A stretch of DNA of 48,890 nucleotides from an uncultured Lachnospiraceae bacterium (GTDB lineage: Bacteria > Bacillota > Clostridia > Lachnospirales > Lachnospiraceae). A model generated the notes under the pieces. That model was not told where the DNA came from, did not search any database, and saw only the letters and a program-made list of their open reading frames with translations. Below are positions 31,696 to 40,271 of this stretch, in pieces. The stretch covers positions 1 to 48,890 of the forward strand of contig CATLAK010000023.1 of NCBI GenBank assembly GCA_949878435.1, given 5' to 3'. A program made the translations under genes and the position numbers. Each line of letters begins with the position of its first letter. Position 1 is the first letter of the stretch.

Positions 31696-32610
31696 ATGGA
31701 ATATGCTTTGACGACCAACGCCTTATGCAAAAATTACAGGCACTTTAAAGCATTGAATGGTCTTTCCATGCATGTCCCCAAGGGATCTATCTACGGATTT
31801 GTTGGCAAAAACGGCGCTGGAAAGACTACTCTGATACGCCTGATCTGCGGACTGCAAAATCCCACTTCCGGCGATTACACTCTTTACGGAACCAAAAACA
31901 CACAAAAGGAGATTCGCAAAGTTCAGCGGCGGATTGGTGCAGTCGTGGAAACGCCTTCCATCTATCTGGATATGACTGCCGAAGATAATTTAAAAGAGCA
32001 ATACCGCATTTTAGGACTCCCTTCCTTTGACGATATTTCTTCCCTCCTGCATCTGGTTGGATTGGAAGATACAGGAAAGAAAAAAGCCAAGAACTTTTCT
32101 CTTGGCATGCGGCAGCGGCTTGGAATCGCCATTGCCCTTTGCGGAGATCCGGATTTTCTTGTCCTTGATGAACCAATCAATGGTCTTGATCCCCAAGGCA
32201 TCATTGAAATGCGGGAACTCATTTTGAAGCTGAATAAAGAACGGCAGATTACCGTCCTTATTTCCAGTCACATTTTGGACGAGCTCTCCCGCCTGGCAAC
32301 CCATTACGGATTTATTGATGATGGCTGTCTCATCAAGGAAATCAGTGCCGAGGAGCTGGAGAGAACCTGCCGGAAATGTCTGCGCCTGGAGGTCTCCGAC
32401 CTGCGCGTCTTTGCCCGCGTAATGGAAGAGTTGGAAATAGAATATTGTATCATATCTGACACAGAAGTTGATGTATTCGCACATATGACACCCACCAAAG
32501 TCATCCTGGAACTTGCCAAAAAAGGATGTGAGGTGTCTTCCATCCATGAACGGGACGAAAGTCTTGAAAGCTATTATGTGAGTCTGCTGGGAGGTGCTAC
32601 AAATGAATAA
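31696..32610 (+). CDS. ABC transporter ATP-binding protein (BcrA-like)
   Basis: 304 residues with Walker A GKNGAGKTT, Q-loop region, signature FSLGMRQRLG, Walker B FLVLDEPINGLDP and H-loop ISSHILDE. The SLGMRQR signature and the C-terminal extension fit the BcrA/lantibiotic-immunity branch of exporters. AGGAGG precedes the ATG. It overlaps the permease gene by 8 nt (ATGAATAA), so the two are translationally coupled. Confidence 0.93.
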   Translation: MEYALTTNALCKNYRHFKALNGLSMHVPKGSIYGFVGKNGAGKTTLIRLICGLQNPTSGDYTLYGTKNTQKEIRKVQRRIGAVVETPSIYLDMTAEDNLKEQYRILGLPSFDDISSLLHLVGLEDTGKKKAKNFSLGMRQRLGIAIALCGDPDFLVLDEPINGLDPQGIIEMRELILKLNKERQITVLISSHILDELSRLATHYGFIDDGCLIKEISAEELERTCRKCLRLEVSDLRVFARVMEELEIEYCIISDTEVDVFAHMTPTKVILELAKKGCEVSSIHERDESLESYYVSLLGGATNE

Positions 32611-33442
32611 ATTATTATCCGCTCATTTTTCACGATTAAAATCAAATAAATGTTTCTGGATCTGCATTCTGTTTACGGTCTTCGTCGCTGTCTACAGAAG
32701 CATCGATTCATATCTTGCAGTAAAAGACTATTACGCTATGGTATCTTTAGAAGATCTCTTTTTTACCTATGTAATGCTGTCTGCTATTCTTCTGCCTGTT
32801 TTCTGCAGTCTGTTCCTGGGCACAGAATTCAGCGACGGCACCATCCGCAATAAGCTGATCATCGGTCATTCCCGCAGCAGCATTTATTTATCCAATCTGG
32901 TTCTTTGCACTGCTGTCGGTCTTCTTATCGCACTTGCTTATATACCGTTTTCCCTGCTTACCGGTGTGCCTTTACTAGGCTTTTTTGACCCAGTCACTCC
33001 CCGGAGCGCCATCTTCATCTCTATTGGATGCTCCATCGTGCTGACGCTGGCAAACGCCGCAATCTACACCTTTGTCGCCATGCTCAACCAGAACAAGGCT
33101 GTAACCTCTGTCATCTGTATTTTGAGCGCCTTTTTGCTGCTCACCATGGGCGGTTATATCCGTGTACAACTGCAGGAGCCCGAAATGTGGGAACCTTATG
33201 CATTTGTTTCCGAGACCGGAGAACTGATACAGGAAGAAGCTTCCCCTAACCCTTATTACGTGGGCGGCATCAAGCGGGATGCCTACGAGTTTTTAAATGA
33301 TTTTCTCCCCGGCGGGCAGGCATGTTCTCTTATCTCCGTGCCTGCTGCGCATCCCGGGCGGATGGCTCTATATTCCGGTCTCATTACAATTGTTTTTACC
33401 GGTTTCGGTATTTATTGTTTTCAAAGAAAAGATATCAAGTAA
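32603..33442 (+). CDS. ABC transporter permease (lantibiotic/bacitracin-export type)
   Basis: 279 residues from ATG 32603 (GGGAGG upstream; an in-frame GTG lies three codons earlier). Six hydrophobic segments are seen: FWICILFTVFVAVYRS, FFTYVMLSAILLPVFCSLFLG, a pair around VLCTAVGLLIALAYIPFSLL, FISIGCSIVLTLANAAIYTFVA, SVICILSAFLLLTMGG, and LYSGLITIVFTGFGIYCF. The motif GTEFSDGTIRNKLIIGHSRS after the second segment is typical of ABC-2 permeases of this group. It pairs with the preceding ATPase. Confidence 0.88.
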   Translation: MNKLLSAHFSRLKSNKCFWICILFTVFVAVYRSIDSYLAVKDYYAMVSLEDLFFTYVMLSAILLPVFCSLFLGTEFSDGTIRNKLIIGHSRSSIYLSNLVLCTAVGLLIALAYIPFSLLTGVPLLGFFDPVTPRSAIFISIGCSIVLTLANAAIYTFVAMLNQNKAVTSVICILSAFLLLTMGGYIRVQLQEPEMWEPYAFVSETGELIQEEASPNPYYVGGIKRDAYEFLNDFLPGGQACSLISVPAAHPGRMALYSGLITIVFTGFGIYCFQRKDIK

Positions 33443-33459
33443 GGGAGTATCGATAAATC

Positions 33460-34368
33460 ATGGAAATCTGGTTATGGATTCTGGTTGTCATTCTCATTTG
33501 TGCTATTTTATTATTAGCAGTCAAAATTGTCCTTCTTCAAAAATCTGCGGATGAAATACGGGAAGGACTTGCCCACAAGTTCATGACAGAAACCAATACT
33601 CTGATTGATATTTCAAGCCGTGACCGCCACATGCGCAGACTGGCTGCTGACTTAAATGACCAGCTCCGGTATCTGCGCAGCGAGCGGCTCCGTTATCAGC
33701 AGGGCAATCTGGAAATCAGGGAGAGCATCACCAACATCTCCCATGATTTACGGACTCCCCTGACGGCCATATACGGTTATCTTGATCTGCTAAAAAAGTC
33801 AAAGAGTCCCGAAGATACTGCCCGTTATCTGCACATCATCGAAAACCGTATGGATGCTCTGAAGATGCTTACGGAAGAACTTTTCCGCTACTTTACAGTC
33901 TCCTCCTCCATCAGTGATGCTTCCTATGAAAGGGTAGTGCTTAGCAGCGCCTTGGAAGAAATCCTTTCCGCCTATTACGCTGCATTAAAGAAAAGCCGGA
34001 TTGAGCCAAAGGTCACCCTTCCAGAAAATAAGATCACCTGTCTTTTGAACAAAAGCGCTCTGTCCCGCATTTTTGCAAACATTATTGGCAATGCCATCAA
34101 ATACAGCGACGGAGATTTAATCATTACTTTATCAGAAAATGGGGAAATCACCTTTTCAAACCACGCTTCCAAGCTGAATGAACTTCAAGTCATGCGGCTG
34201 TTCGACCGCTTTTACACGGTAGAGACTGCATCCAATTCTACCGGCTTAGGACTCTACATCGCCAAAGACCTTACGGAACAGATGGGGGGAACAATCCGGG
34301 CAGACTACGCAAATCAAGCGCTGTGCATTTCCTTACGATTTCCGCATCCAGATCCGGAAACGCAATAA
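33460..34368 (+). CDS. Sensor histidine kinase
   Basis: 302 residues. One N-terminal membrane segment (about 5-26) and almost no extracellular part, so it probably senses within the membrane or through the neighbouring ABC exporter. HisKA domain with phospho-acceptor H95 in ITNISHDLRTPL; ATPase domain with N-box NIIGNAIKYS and G-box STGLGLYIAKDL. It probably phosphorylates the response regulator at 30927. Its last 98 nt overlap, tail to tail, the acetyltransferase gene on the other strand. Confidence 0.92.
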   Translation: MEIWLWILVVILICAILLLAVKIVLLQKSADEIREGLAHKFMTETNTLIDISSRDRHMRRLAADLNDQLRYLRSERLRYQQGNLEIRESITNISHDLRTPLTAIYGYLDLLKKSKSPEDTARYLHIIENRMDALKMLTEELFRYFTVSSSISDASYERVVLSSALEEILSAYYAALKKSRIEPKVTLPENKITCLLNKSALSRIFANIIGNAIKYSDGDLIITLSENGEITFSNHASKLNELQVMRLFDRFYTVETASNSTGLGLYIAKDLTEQMGGTIRADYANQALCISLRFPHPDPETQ

Positions 34369-34948
34369 CCGGTGCAGGATGGGAATCGTGGGCACCAATC
34401 TCTTTTTCCATCCAGACCATATTGTACCAGTTTCCAAATTTGTAACCACACTTGTGAAATTCACCCACCATAGAATAGCCCATGTGTGCATGGAACTGAA
34501 CACTGTTTTTGGTCAAATAAGCATCCTCTGCTTCGGGATAACCGATACATGCATTCAAGCTTAAAATATGCTGGATTTTCGATATGGCTTCCAGCGCCTC
34601 ATACAGCTTTCTCCCTATACCCATTCTTCTTTTATCTTCCTTCAGATAGATGCTTACCTCTGCTGCCCATGCGTAAGCTGCCCGTCCTACAAATGCACCG
34701 GTATAGGCATAGCCAAGCGCCTCATCCCCCTGACATACAATAAGATAGGGATATCTTTCCAGCGTGTTCTTGATTCTTCTCTCAAATTCTTCAATTTCCG
34801 GAACCTCATATTCAAAGGTAATTGCCGTCTTTTCCACATACGGCGTATAAATTTCCAACAGCTTCCCTGCATCCTGTACTCTGGCGGTCCGAATCTGAAT
34901 CTCTTTTGCCTGCGTGCTGCCTTCTGCCGCCCTTTCCTCATACTTCAT
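34271..34948 (-). CDS. GNAT acetyltransferase (phosphinothricin acetyltransferase-like)
   Basis: 225 residues. The Pat/YncA-like pattern is clear: IRTARVQDAGKLLEIYTPYVEKTAITFEYEVP, VSIYLKEDKRRMGIGRKLYEALE (acetyl-CoA site RRMGIGRK), LNACIGYPEAEDA and the C-terminal HMGYSMVGEFHKCGYKFGNWYNMVWMEK. The family normally ends soon after that; here about 37 extra residues are read from the opposite strand of the kinase gene. It acetylates the amino group of a small molecule; the substrate cannot be named. Last gene of a YlmH-AEC-GNAT operon. Confidence 0.88.
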   Translation of the reverse strand: MKYEERAAEGSTQAKEIQIRTARVQDAGKLLEIYTPYVEKTAITFEYEVPEIEEFERRIKNTLERYPYLIVCQGDEALGYAYTGAFVGRAAYAWAAEVSIYLKEDKRRMGIGRKLYEALEAISKIQHILSLNACIGYPEAEDAYLTKNSVQFHAHMGYSMVGEFHKCGYKFGNWYNMVWMEKEIGAHDSHPAPVIAFPDLDAEIVRKCTALDLRSLPGLFPPSVP

Positions 34949-34974
34949 ACATTTCTCCCATGCTAATCAAACCT

Positions 34975-35892
34975 TTAGAAACGGACCAGCATTTCTACCA
35001 ACGGCATTGTCGCCACCGACAGAATCGTGGTAAGCGCCACACCCTTTGACGCCATCTCATAATCCCCGTCATACTGCTGTGCCAGCATCGCCGTCATACT
35101 TCCCACCGGTGTGGCGAGCATCACCATACATACCCCACAGATTACAGCATTATCTACAAACTGCCTTACAATCATTATCCCGATTACCGGAATGATAATC
35201 AATTTAATCACAGAAAACAAAATCAGCCTTCCATCGGTGAACAGTTTCTTTAAATCTATCGTTGCCAAGGAAGCGCCAATGACCATCATGCTAAGAGGGG
35301 CAGTGAGATTGCTCAAATGTGTAATGGTAGTTTTAAGGAAACCGGGAACGGGTATGCCTGCAAGATAAATCACAATCGTTAAGATACAGGCAATCACACC
35401 AATGTTAAAAATTCTGCCCAATGATGACTCTTTTTCGTCCTCTTCCTTTTTGACCGTTATTGCAGATACTCCGTAGGTGTAAATCAAAATATTGTAGGGA
35501 ATCATAAAAAGTGCCGCATAAAGCAGCGCGCCGTTTCCATACAGAGCCGATATCACCGGAAATCCCATAAACCCTATGTTGGAAAAAACCGTCATCGCCT
35601 TATACGTCCCAAGGCTTTTTGTGGGTACCTTAAGCAGACGGGGCAGAAGTTCTGCCAAAATCAAAAGTGCCACATACATCACAAGCATGATTCCCACCGT
35701 CAAGAGCAGTTCTCTTCCCTGAATCTTATTCTCTCCCATACATCCCGTCAAAATCAGTGCCGGATTTGCAATGTTGACCACGATTGCGGAGAGCTTTTTG
35801 CTCACCTCGTCCGTGATAATCCCCTTTTTATAACAGAAATATCCGATTCCCATTAAGATAAATAATACGATCATTTGCTGTAAAAGTAACAT
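34975..35892 (-). CDS. AEC family transporter
   Basis: 305 residues with ten hydrophobic segments in the auxin-efflux-carrier layout of two five-helix halves: MLLLQQMIVLFILMGIGYFCYKKGIIT, IVVNIANPALILTG, MTVFSNIGFMGFPVISALYG with its conserved N-GFxGfP motif, and LTAPLSMMVIGASLATI in the second half. These carry organic anions such as malate. GGGAGG precedes the ATG. It lies 11 nt downstream of the ylmH-like gene. Confidence 0.92.
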   Translation of the reverse strand: MLLLQQMIVLFILMGIGYFCYKKGIITDEVSKKLSAIVVNIANPALILTGCMGENKIQGRELLLTVGIMLVMYVALLILAELLPRLLKVPTKSLGTYKAMTVFSNIGFMGFPVISALYGNGALLYAALFMIPYNILIYTYGVSAITVKKEEDEKESSLGRIFNIGVIACILTIVIYLAGIPVPGFLKTTITHLSNLTAPLSMMVIGASLATIDLKKLFTDGRLILFSVIKLIIIPVIGIMIVRQFVDNAVICGVCMVMLATPVGSMTAMLAQQYDGDYEMASKGVALTTILSVATMPLVEMLVRF

Positions 35893-35903
35893 CTTTTCCT
35901 CCC

Positions 35904-36668
35904 TTACCTTCCATAATATAAAATGACAGCGTTCACTTTTCCTTTTTTACTGATACTCTGCTGACCGGCGTACGCAAACTTTCCATATCCCCGGGCACTT
36001 ACCACATCGCCGCTCTTTAACATCTGACTGTTGTTCTCACAAAGCCTGCCGTTCACAAATATCCGCTTCTGCCTGAAAAGCTCTGCTGCTTCGCTCCGCG
36101 TCAGCTTATACACCTTCGCCAGCACACCGTCTATCCGCTCTGAGGCAATCTGAATCTTCTTCTCCTGCTTGTCCTTGTCCTCAAATACAGGCATCTCCTT
36201 TGCCCTGCTAGAGCGCACGGAAGTATGCTTCACCTTCACCAGATTTTCCATAATAAAGTTCGCCATGCTTTCGATACAAAAAAGATATCCCACATTGTCC
36301 GTAATCAGGATATCCCCCAGCATGCTCCGCTCAATCCCCAGATTCATGAGCGCACCAAGAAAATCCCTGTGGCTCAACACATCGGCAAACTTTGCCGCCA
36401 GAGGCTTTAACTCGATGCAGGCAATGGGAAATGCTTCTTTATACCCCAGCTCCTCCTCGCTGCCGAACCGAATCATGACCCGCTCGCATACCTCACTGCC
36501 GCCCCATATGGTATAGGGTACATAGGAGAGCTCCTTTTCTATCTCATAAAAACAGGATAAATCTGCAAGGCATAAAAAACTTGTGAACGTATATTGATTA
36601 TTTTGATAGCACTTCCGGGCAAGCTCCCGTAAACGCTTCTTTAACAATTCTTCTGTTTCCATATTCAT
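35904..36668 (-). CDS. ylmH: YlmH-like RNA-binding protein with S4 domain
   Basis: 254 residues from ATG 36668 (GGAGG 5 nt upstream; the open frame extends 29 codons further, into AT-rich intergenic DNA). N-terminal YlmH domain with RKCYQNNQYTFTSFLCLAD, GDILITDNVGYLFCIESMANFI and the long central part; C-terminal S4 RNA-binding domain (RIDGVLAKVYKLTRSEAAELFRQKRIFVNGRLC). Related proteins act in ribosome quality control and near cell-division genes; here it is away from that setting, in front of an AEC transporter. Confidence 0.88.
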   Translation of the reverse strand: MNMETEELLKKRLRELARKCYQNNQYTFTSFLCLADLSCFYEIEKELSYVPYTIWGGSEVCERVMIRFGSEEELGYKEAFPIACIELKPLAAKFADVLSHRDFLGALMNLGIERSMLGDILITDNVGYLFCIESMANFIMENLVKVKHTSVRSSRAKEMPVFEDKDKQEKKIQIASERIDGVLAKVYKLTRSEAAELFRQKRIFVNGRLCENNSQMLKSGDVVSARGYGKFAYAGQQSISKKGKVNAVILYYGR

Positions 36669-36738
36669 CACATCCTCCAACATCATAACACATATTTCTG
36701 AATTACAAACCCCCAAAAAATAATTTAATAAATATACA

Positions 36739-36765
36739 TTGCAAACAAAAGGCAATTATTATAAT
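36739..36765 (+). promoter_or_regulatory. Candidate promoter of the alpha/beta hydrolase gene
   Basis: TTGCAA (36739-36744), 15 nt spacer, TATAAT (36760-36765). The spacing is short; the -10 box is perfect. Confidence 0.35.
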
Positions 36766-36798
36766 ATCAAAATAAAAAATGCAAAAGTAAACAAAAGG

Positions 36799-37636
36799 AT
36801 GAAAAAAGTTATGAAAATCATTTTTATTATAGCTGCCGTGCTGGTCATATTGCTGTTTGCAATATACATCAATCATCAAATTTATTTAAAAAGGAATCCA
36901 AGCTGCTTCTCCCTCTTGGACAAATGGTTGAAGTTGATGGGCACCAGATGAGCGTTTATACCGAAGGGACAGGTGAAACCACTCTTGTTTTCATGTCCGG
37001 CGGAGGTACATGTTCCCCGATTCTGGATTTTAAGTCCCTTTATTCCCTTTTAAGCGATGAATACCAAATTGCCGTAGTGGAAAAATTTGGATACGGCTTT
37101 AGTGATATTGTTGATAGAAACAGGGATATCGACGTCATCCTGGAAGATACAAGAGCCGCGCTTACAGCGGCAGGATTAACTGCACCGTATGTTCTCTGCC
37201 CCACTCTATGTCGGGACTAGAGGCATTGTATTGGGCACAGAAATATCCGGATGAGGTAACGGCAATCATCGGGCTCGATATGGCTGTTCCGCAATACTAC
37301 GACAGTATGCCCATCAATCATTCACTCCTTAAAGCTGCCAGCCGGACTGCAACCATAACCATGATAAATGAAACAGAATCTGTCAAAGAAAATGCCAAAA
37401 AAGTGGAACTTGCAGGCGTGCCCCAGCTTCCAATGCTGCTATTCATTTCAAATGGGCAGGGCGGGACAGGCTTTGATGAAGAAACGTGGCGCGAAATCCC
37501 GATAGAATATATTTCCCAAGTGAAGGATGGAAAATATATAGAATTAGACTGCCCACATTATGTTCATGATTACGAATACAAGACCATCAGTGAAAGTATG
37601 ATTGCATTTTTGAAAGGAAATAATATTACCAGATAA
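36799..37636 (+). pseudogene. Membrane-anchored alpha/beta hydrolase, two frameshifts
   Basis: Three consecutive frames make one protein of about 280 residues: an N-terminal membrane anchor (MKKVMKIIFIIAAVLVILLF), a first hydrolase half (VDGHQMSVYTEGTGETTLVF, FGYGFSD) and a second half with the nucleophile elbow (PHSMSGLEA when rejoined) and the catalytic His in CPHYVHDYE. The first shift is at TTTAAAAAGG (36887-36893; six As would read LKKESKLLLPLG). The second is at TGCCCCAC (37198-37203; five Cs would read LCPHSMSG). Both are single missing bases in homopolymers. The pieces are otherwise well preserved. Substrate unknown; proline-iminopeptidase-like or lipase-like hydrolases share the pattern. 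Confidence 0.8.
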
Positions 37637-37646
37637 GGAGCCTATC

Positions 37647-39515
37647 ATGAATCTTTCAGACGCTTTAAAAAGCATTATAAAACCTCACGATAAAGACACG
37701 CTTCTGCCTCTGTCCACTGCCTTCGGTGAAAGCCTGTCGCCGGACAACATATTGCCCGAATATCCCCGTCCGCAGATGCAAAGAGACTCTTTCATCCCGC
37801 TGAACGGATATTGGGATTATGCCATCACCCAAACCAGCGATTTTCCAGCGCAATATGAGGGCAAAATTCTGGTACCCTTTTCTCCTGAATGCACCTTATC
37901 CGGTGTGAACAGACAGCTGCGCCCTTCTGAATTTCTCTGGTATCACACCTGCCTTCCAGTCACGGACAAACCTGCAGCCCGCGATACCCATTTAATCCTG
38001 CACTTTGATGCAGTAGATTACCGGTCGGAAATCTATTTAAACGGCAGCCACATTTTTTCCCACAAAGGCGGCTATCTTCCTTTTCAAATCGACCTCACAG
38101 ACTACCTTGGCAAGGATAAAAACGAACTAACCGTAATGGTGCAGGACACCACCGATTTAGAAAGTCAGGCAAGGGGAAAGCAGTCCCTTCGCCGCGGCGG
38201 TATTTTTTATACTGCCCAAAGCGGTATCTGGCAGAGCGTATGGCTGGAACAGGTTCCCCCTGCACACATAAAGGAACTATGGTTTGAAACCGACTATGAC
38301 GCGCGCCTGGTCACTGCCCATGTGACAGCCGCTGCACCGCACATGCCCACTATACATGAGTTTTCTCCCCTTTCCCTGTCCGTCCTGGCAAAGGGAAAGG
38401 AAATCGTCCATCAGTCCATGCACTATGAGTTTCAGGATTCCTCCACCCCCAAATGTTCACAAACAGACTGCCAGGACCAGATTTTCCGCGCCCGTCTTTC
38501 TTTTACCATTCCGGAAGATGCTTTTTACAGCTGGAGCCCAGAGGAACCTTTCCTATATGACGTGCATGTGACTTTTGGCAAAGATACTGTACAAAGCTAT
38601 TTTGCCATGCGTATTTTCACCATAGAAAAGCTACATGAAAGCAGGACTGATATTCCTGTTTTCTGCCTAAACCATAAACCCTATTTTCTCATGGGCGTAC
38701 TGGATCAAGGCTATTGGCCGGACGGTCTCTACACCGCGCCCTCCGACGAAGCCCTTATCTATGACATCACCGCCATGAAATCCTTAGGCTTTAATATGCT
38801 GCGCAAGCACATCAAAGTAGAACGCGCCAGATGGTATTATCACTGTGACCGGCTGGGCATGATTGTCTGCCAGGATATGGTCAACGGCGGAAGCTGCTAT
38901 CACATGCCCGTGATCAGCTACCTTCCCACCCTGTTCCCTAAGCTCTCTGCTCATCTTAAAGACTCCCATTATGCCATGCTCTCCCGAAAGGACAAGGCAG
39001 CCAGAGTACAGTGGGAAAAAGAATGCGCCGAAACCATTGATTATCTGAAGTTCTTTCCCTCCATCGCTATCTGGGTTCCCTTCAACGAAGGATGGGGGCA
39101 ATTTGATACGGCGCGAATCACGGATATGATAAGGGAAAAAGACCCTTCCCGCCTGATCGACTCTGCCAGCGGATGGTTTGACCAGAACTGCGGCGATTTT
39201 ATCAGTGTGCACAATTACTTCCGCCCACTTTCCGTTCCCGTAAAAACTTGGGGCTCACGGGCATTTCTTCTATCCGAGTACGGCGGATTTGCCTGCCATA
39301 TAAAGGAGCACGCCAGCGTGGATCGAATCTTTGGCTATAAGCGCTATGATACCCTTACGGATTTCCGCCGCGCTTATCATGAACTGATTGAAAAGTCCCT
39401 TCTGCCGCTTAAGGAGCAAGGACTGAGCGGCGCAGTATTTACACAACTCTCGGATGTGGAGGAAGAAGTGAATGGGATATTGACTTATGATAGAAAAGTG
39501 AATAAGTTGGAATAA
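37647..39515 (+). CDS. Glycoside hydrolase family 2 protein
   Basis: 622 residues. GH2 layout: N-terminal sugar-binding beta-sandwich (about 40-200, with LNGYWDYAI and DAVDYRSEIYLNGSHIFSHKGGYLPF), immunoglobulin-like domain (about 205-325), then the TIM barrel with acid/base E481 in PFNEGWGQFD and nucleophile E544 in LLSEYGGFA. It lacks the long C-terminal domain of LacZ, so it belongs to the shorter beta-glucuronidase/galactosidase-like group; the sugar cannot be fixed. No signal peptide: cytoplasmic. It begins 10 nt after the hydrolase frame and is probably co-transcribed with it. Confidence 0.9.
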   Translation: MNLSDALKSIIKPHDKDTLLPLSTAFGESLSPDNILPEYPRPQMQRDSFIPLNGYWDYAITQTSDFPAQYEGKILVPFSPECTLSGVNRQLRPSEFLWYHTCLPVTDKPAARDTHLILHFDAVDYRSEIYLNGSHIFSHKGGYLPFQIDLTDYLGKDKNELTVMVQDTTDLESQARGKQSLRRGGIFYTAQSGIWQSVWLEQVPPAHIKELWFETDYDARLVTAHVTAAAPHMPTIHEFSPLSLSVLAKGKEIVHQSMHYEFQDSSTPKCSQTDCQDQIFRARLSFTIPEDAFYSWSPEEPFLYDVHVTFGKDTVQSYFAMRIFTIEKLHESRTDIPVFCLNHKPYFLMGVLDQGYWPDGLYTAPSDEALIYDITAMKSLGFNMLRKHIKVERARWYYHCDRLGMIVCQDMVNGGSCYHMPVISYLPTLFPKLSAHLKDSHYAMLSRKDKAARVQWEKECAETIDYLKFFPSIAIWVPFNEGWGQFDTARITDMIREKDPSRLIDSASGWFDQNCGDFISVHNYFRPLSVPVKTWGSRAFLLSEYGGFACHIKEHASVDRIFGYKRYDTLTDFRRAYHELIEKSLLPLKEQGLSGAVFTQLSDVEEEVNGILTYDRKVNKLE

Positions 39516-39526
39516 TGTAAAATAGG

Positions 39527-39555
39527 TTGTTTTATAGCTAGAATTTGCATATAAT
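39527..39555 (+). promoter_or_regulatory. Promoter of the phd-doc pair
   Basis: TTGTTT (39527-39532), 17 nt spacer, TATAAT (39550-39555), 26 nt before the antitoxin ATG. Confidence 0.65.
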
Positions 39556-39581
39556 ATGATTGAAAGCGAGGTGTATATCAA

Positions 39582-39824
39582 ATGACAATAGATACAAACA
39601 CAATGATTTCAATTACAGAAGCGAACCAAAATTTTTCAAAGGTGACCAAAGTAGTTGATGAGCATGGAACGGCGGTTATTCTGAAAAATAATGTACCCAG
39701 ATATCTGGTCATTGATTTCAGCAAGGCAGAGAAAGAAAAAGTAGCCGATAACAAAGATGTTTTTGCAATTTCTGAACGATTGATAAAACAGAATATGGAA
39801 GCATATGAGGTTCTTGCAAAATGA
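39582..39824 (+). CDS. phd: Phd/YefM-type antitoxin
   Basis: 80 residues. The N-terminal half (ISITEANQNFSKVTKVVDEHGTAVILKNNVPRYLVID) is the Phd DNA-binding core; the C-terminal helix (DVFAISERLIKQNMEAYEVLAK) should block the toxin. GAGGTG precedes the ATG. It overlaps doc by ATGA, which couples translation. It should repress its own promoter with the toxin. Confidence 0.9.
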   Translation: MTIDTNTMISITEANQNFSKVTKVVDEHGTAVILKNNVPRYLVIDFSKAEKEKVADNKDVFAISERLIKQNMEAYEVLAK

Positions 39825-40198
39825 TTATTTTGAGCAAAGAACAGATATTAAAGATTCATACAAGCCTAATAAAAGCCACTGGAGGAAGCGATGGCATTCG
39901 CGATGAGGGAATGTTGGATTTGGCGCTCAATAATCCCTTTCAGTCGTTTGGCGGAAAAGAACTGTATCCAAGCATTCAAGCAAAAGCCGCCAGGCTCTGT
40001 TTTGGTTTGGTAAAGAACCATGCTATGCTTGACGGAAATAAAAGACTTGGCACACATATAATGCTTGTTTTTCTTGCATTAAACGGATATGAATTGTCTT
40101 ATGGACAAAAGGAACTAAGCGACCTAATTCTCTCATTGGCATCAGGAGATATTGGCGAAAAGGAAATTCTTCAATGGATTATAGAACATCAAAAATAG
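39821..40198 (+). CDS. doc: Doc-type Fic-domain toxin
   Basis: 125 residues of the Doc family: IHTSLIKATGGSDGIRDEGMLDLALNNPFQSFGG followed by the Fic loop HAMLDGNKRLG (H67, D71, N73, R75). Classical Doc transfers phosphate from ATP to elongation factor EF-Tu and stops translation. The loop has Met where most Fic proteins have Phe, a position that packs the loop; all catalytic residues are kept. Full length and intact. Confidence 0.9.
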   Translation: MIILSKEQILKIHTSLIKATGGSDGIRDEGMLDLALNNPFQSFGGKELYPSIQAKAARLCFGLVKNHAMLDGNKRLGTHIMLVFLALNGYELSYGQKELSDLILSLASGDIGEKEILQWIIEHQK

Positions 40199-40271
40199 TC
40201 CTTTTTTTGCCACTCCTGCTATATAATTTATTGTAATTGGTTAAGGGCTTTGAAAAAATAATAATATTGGG

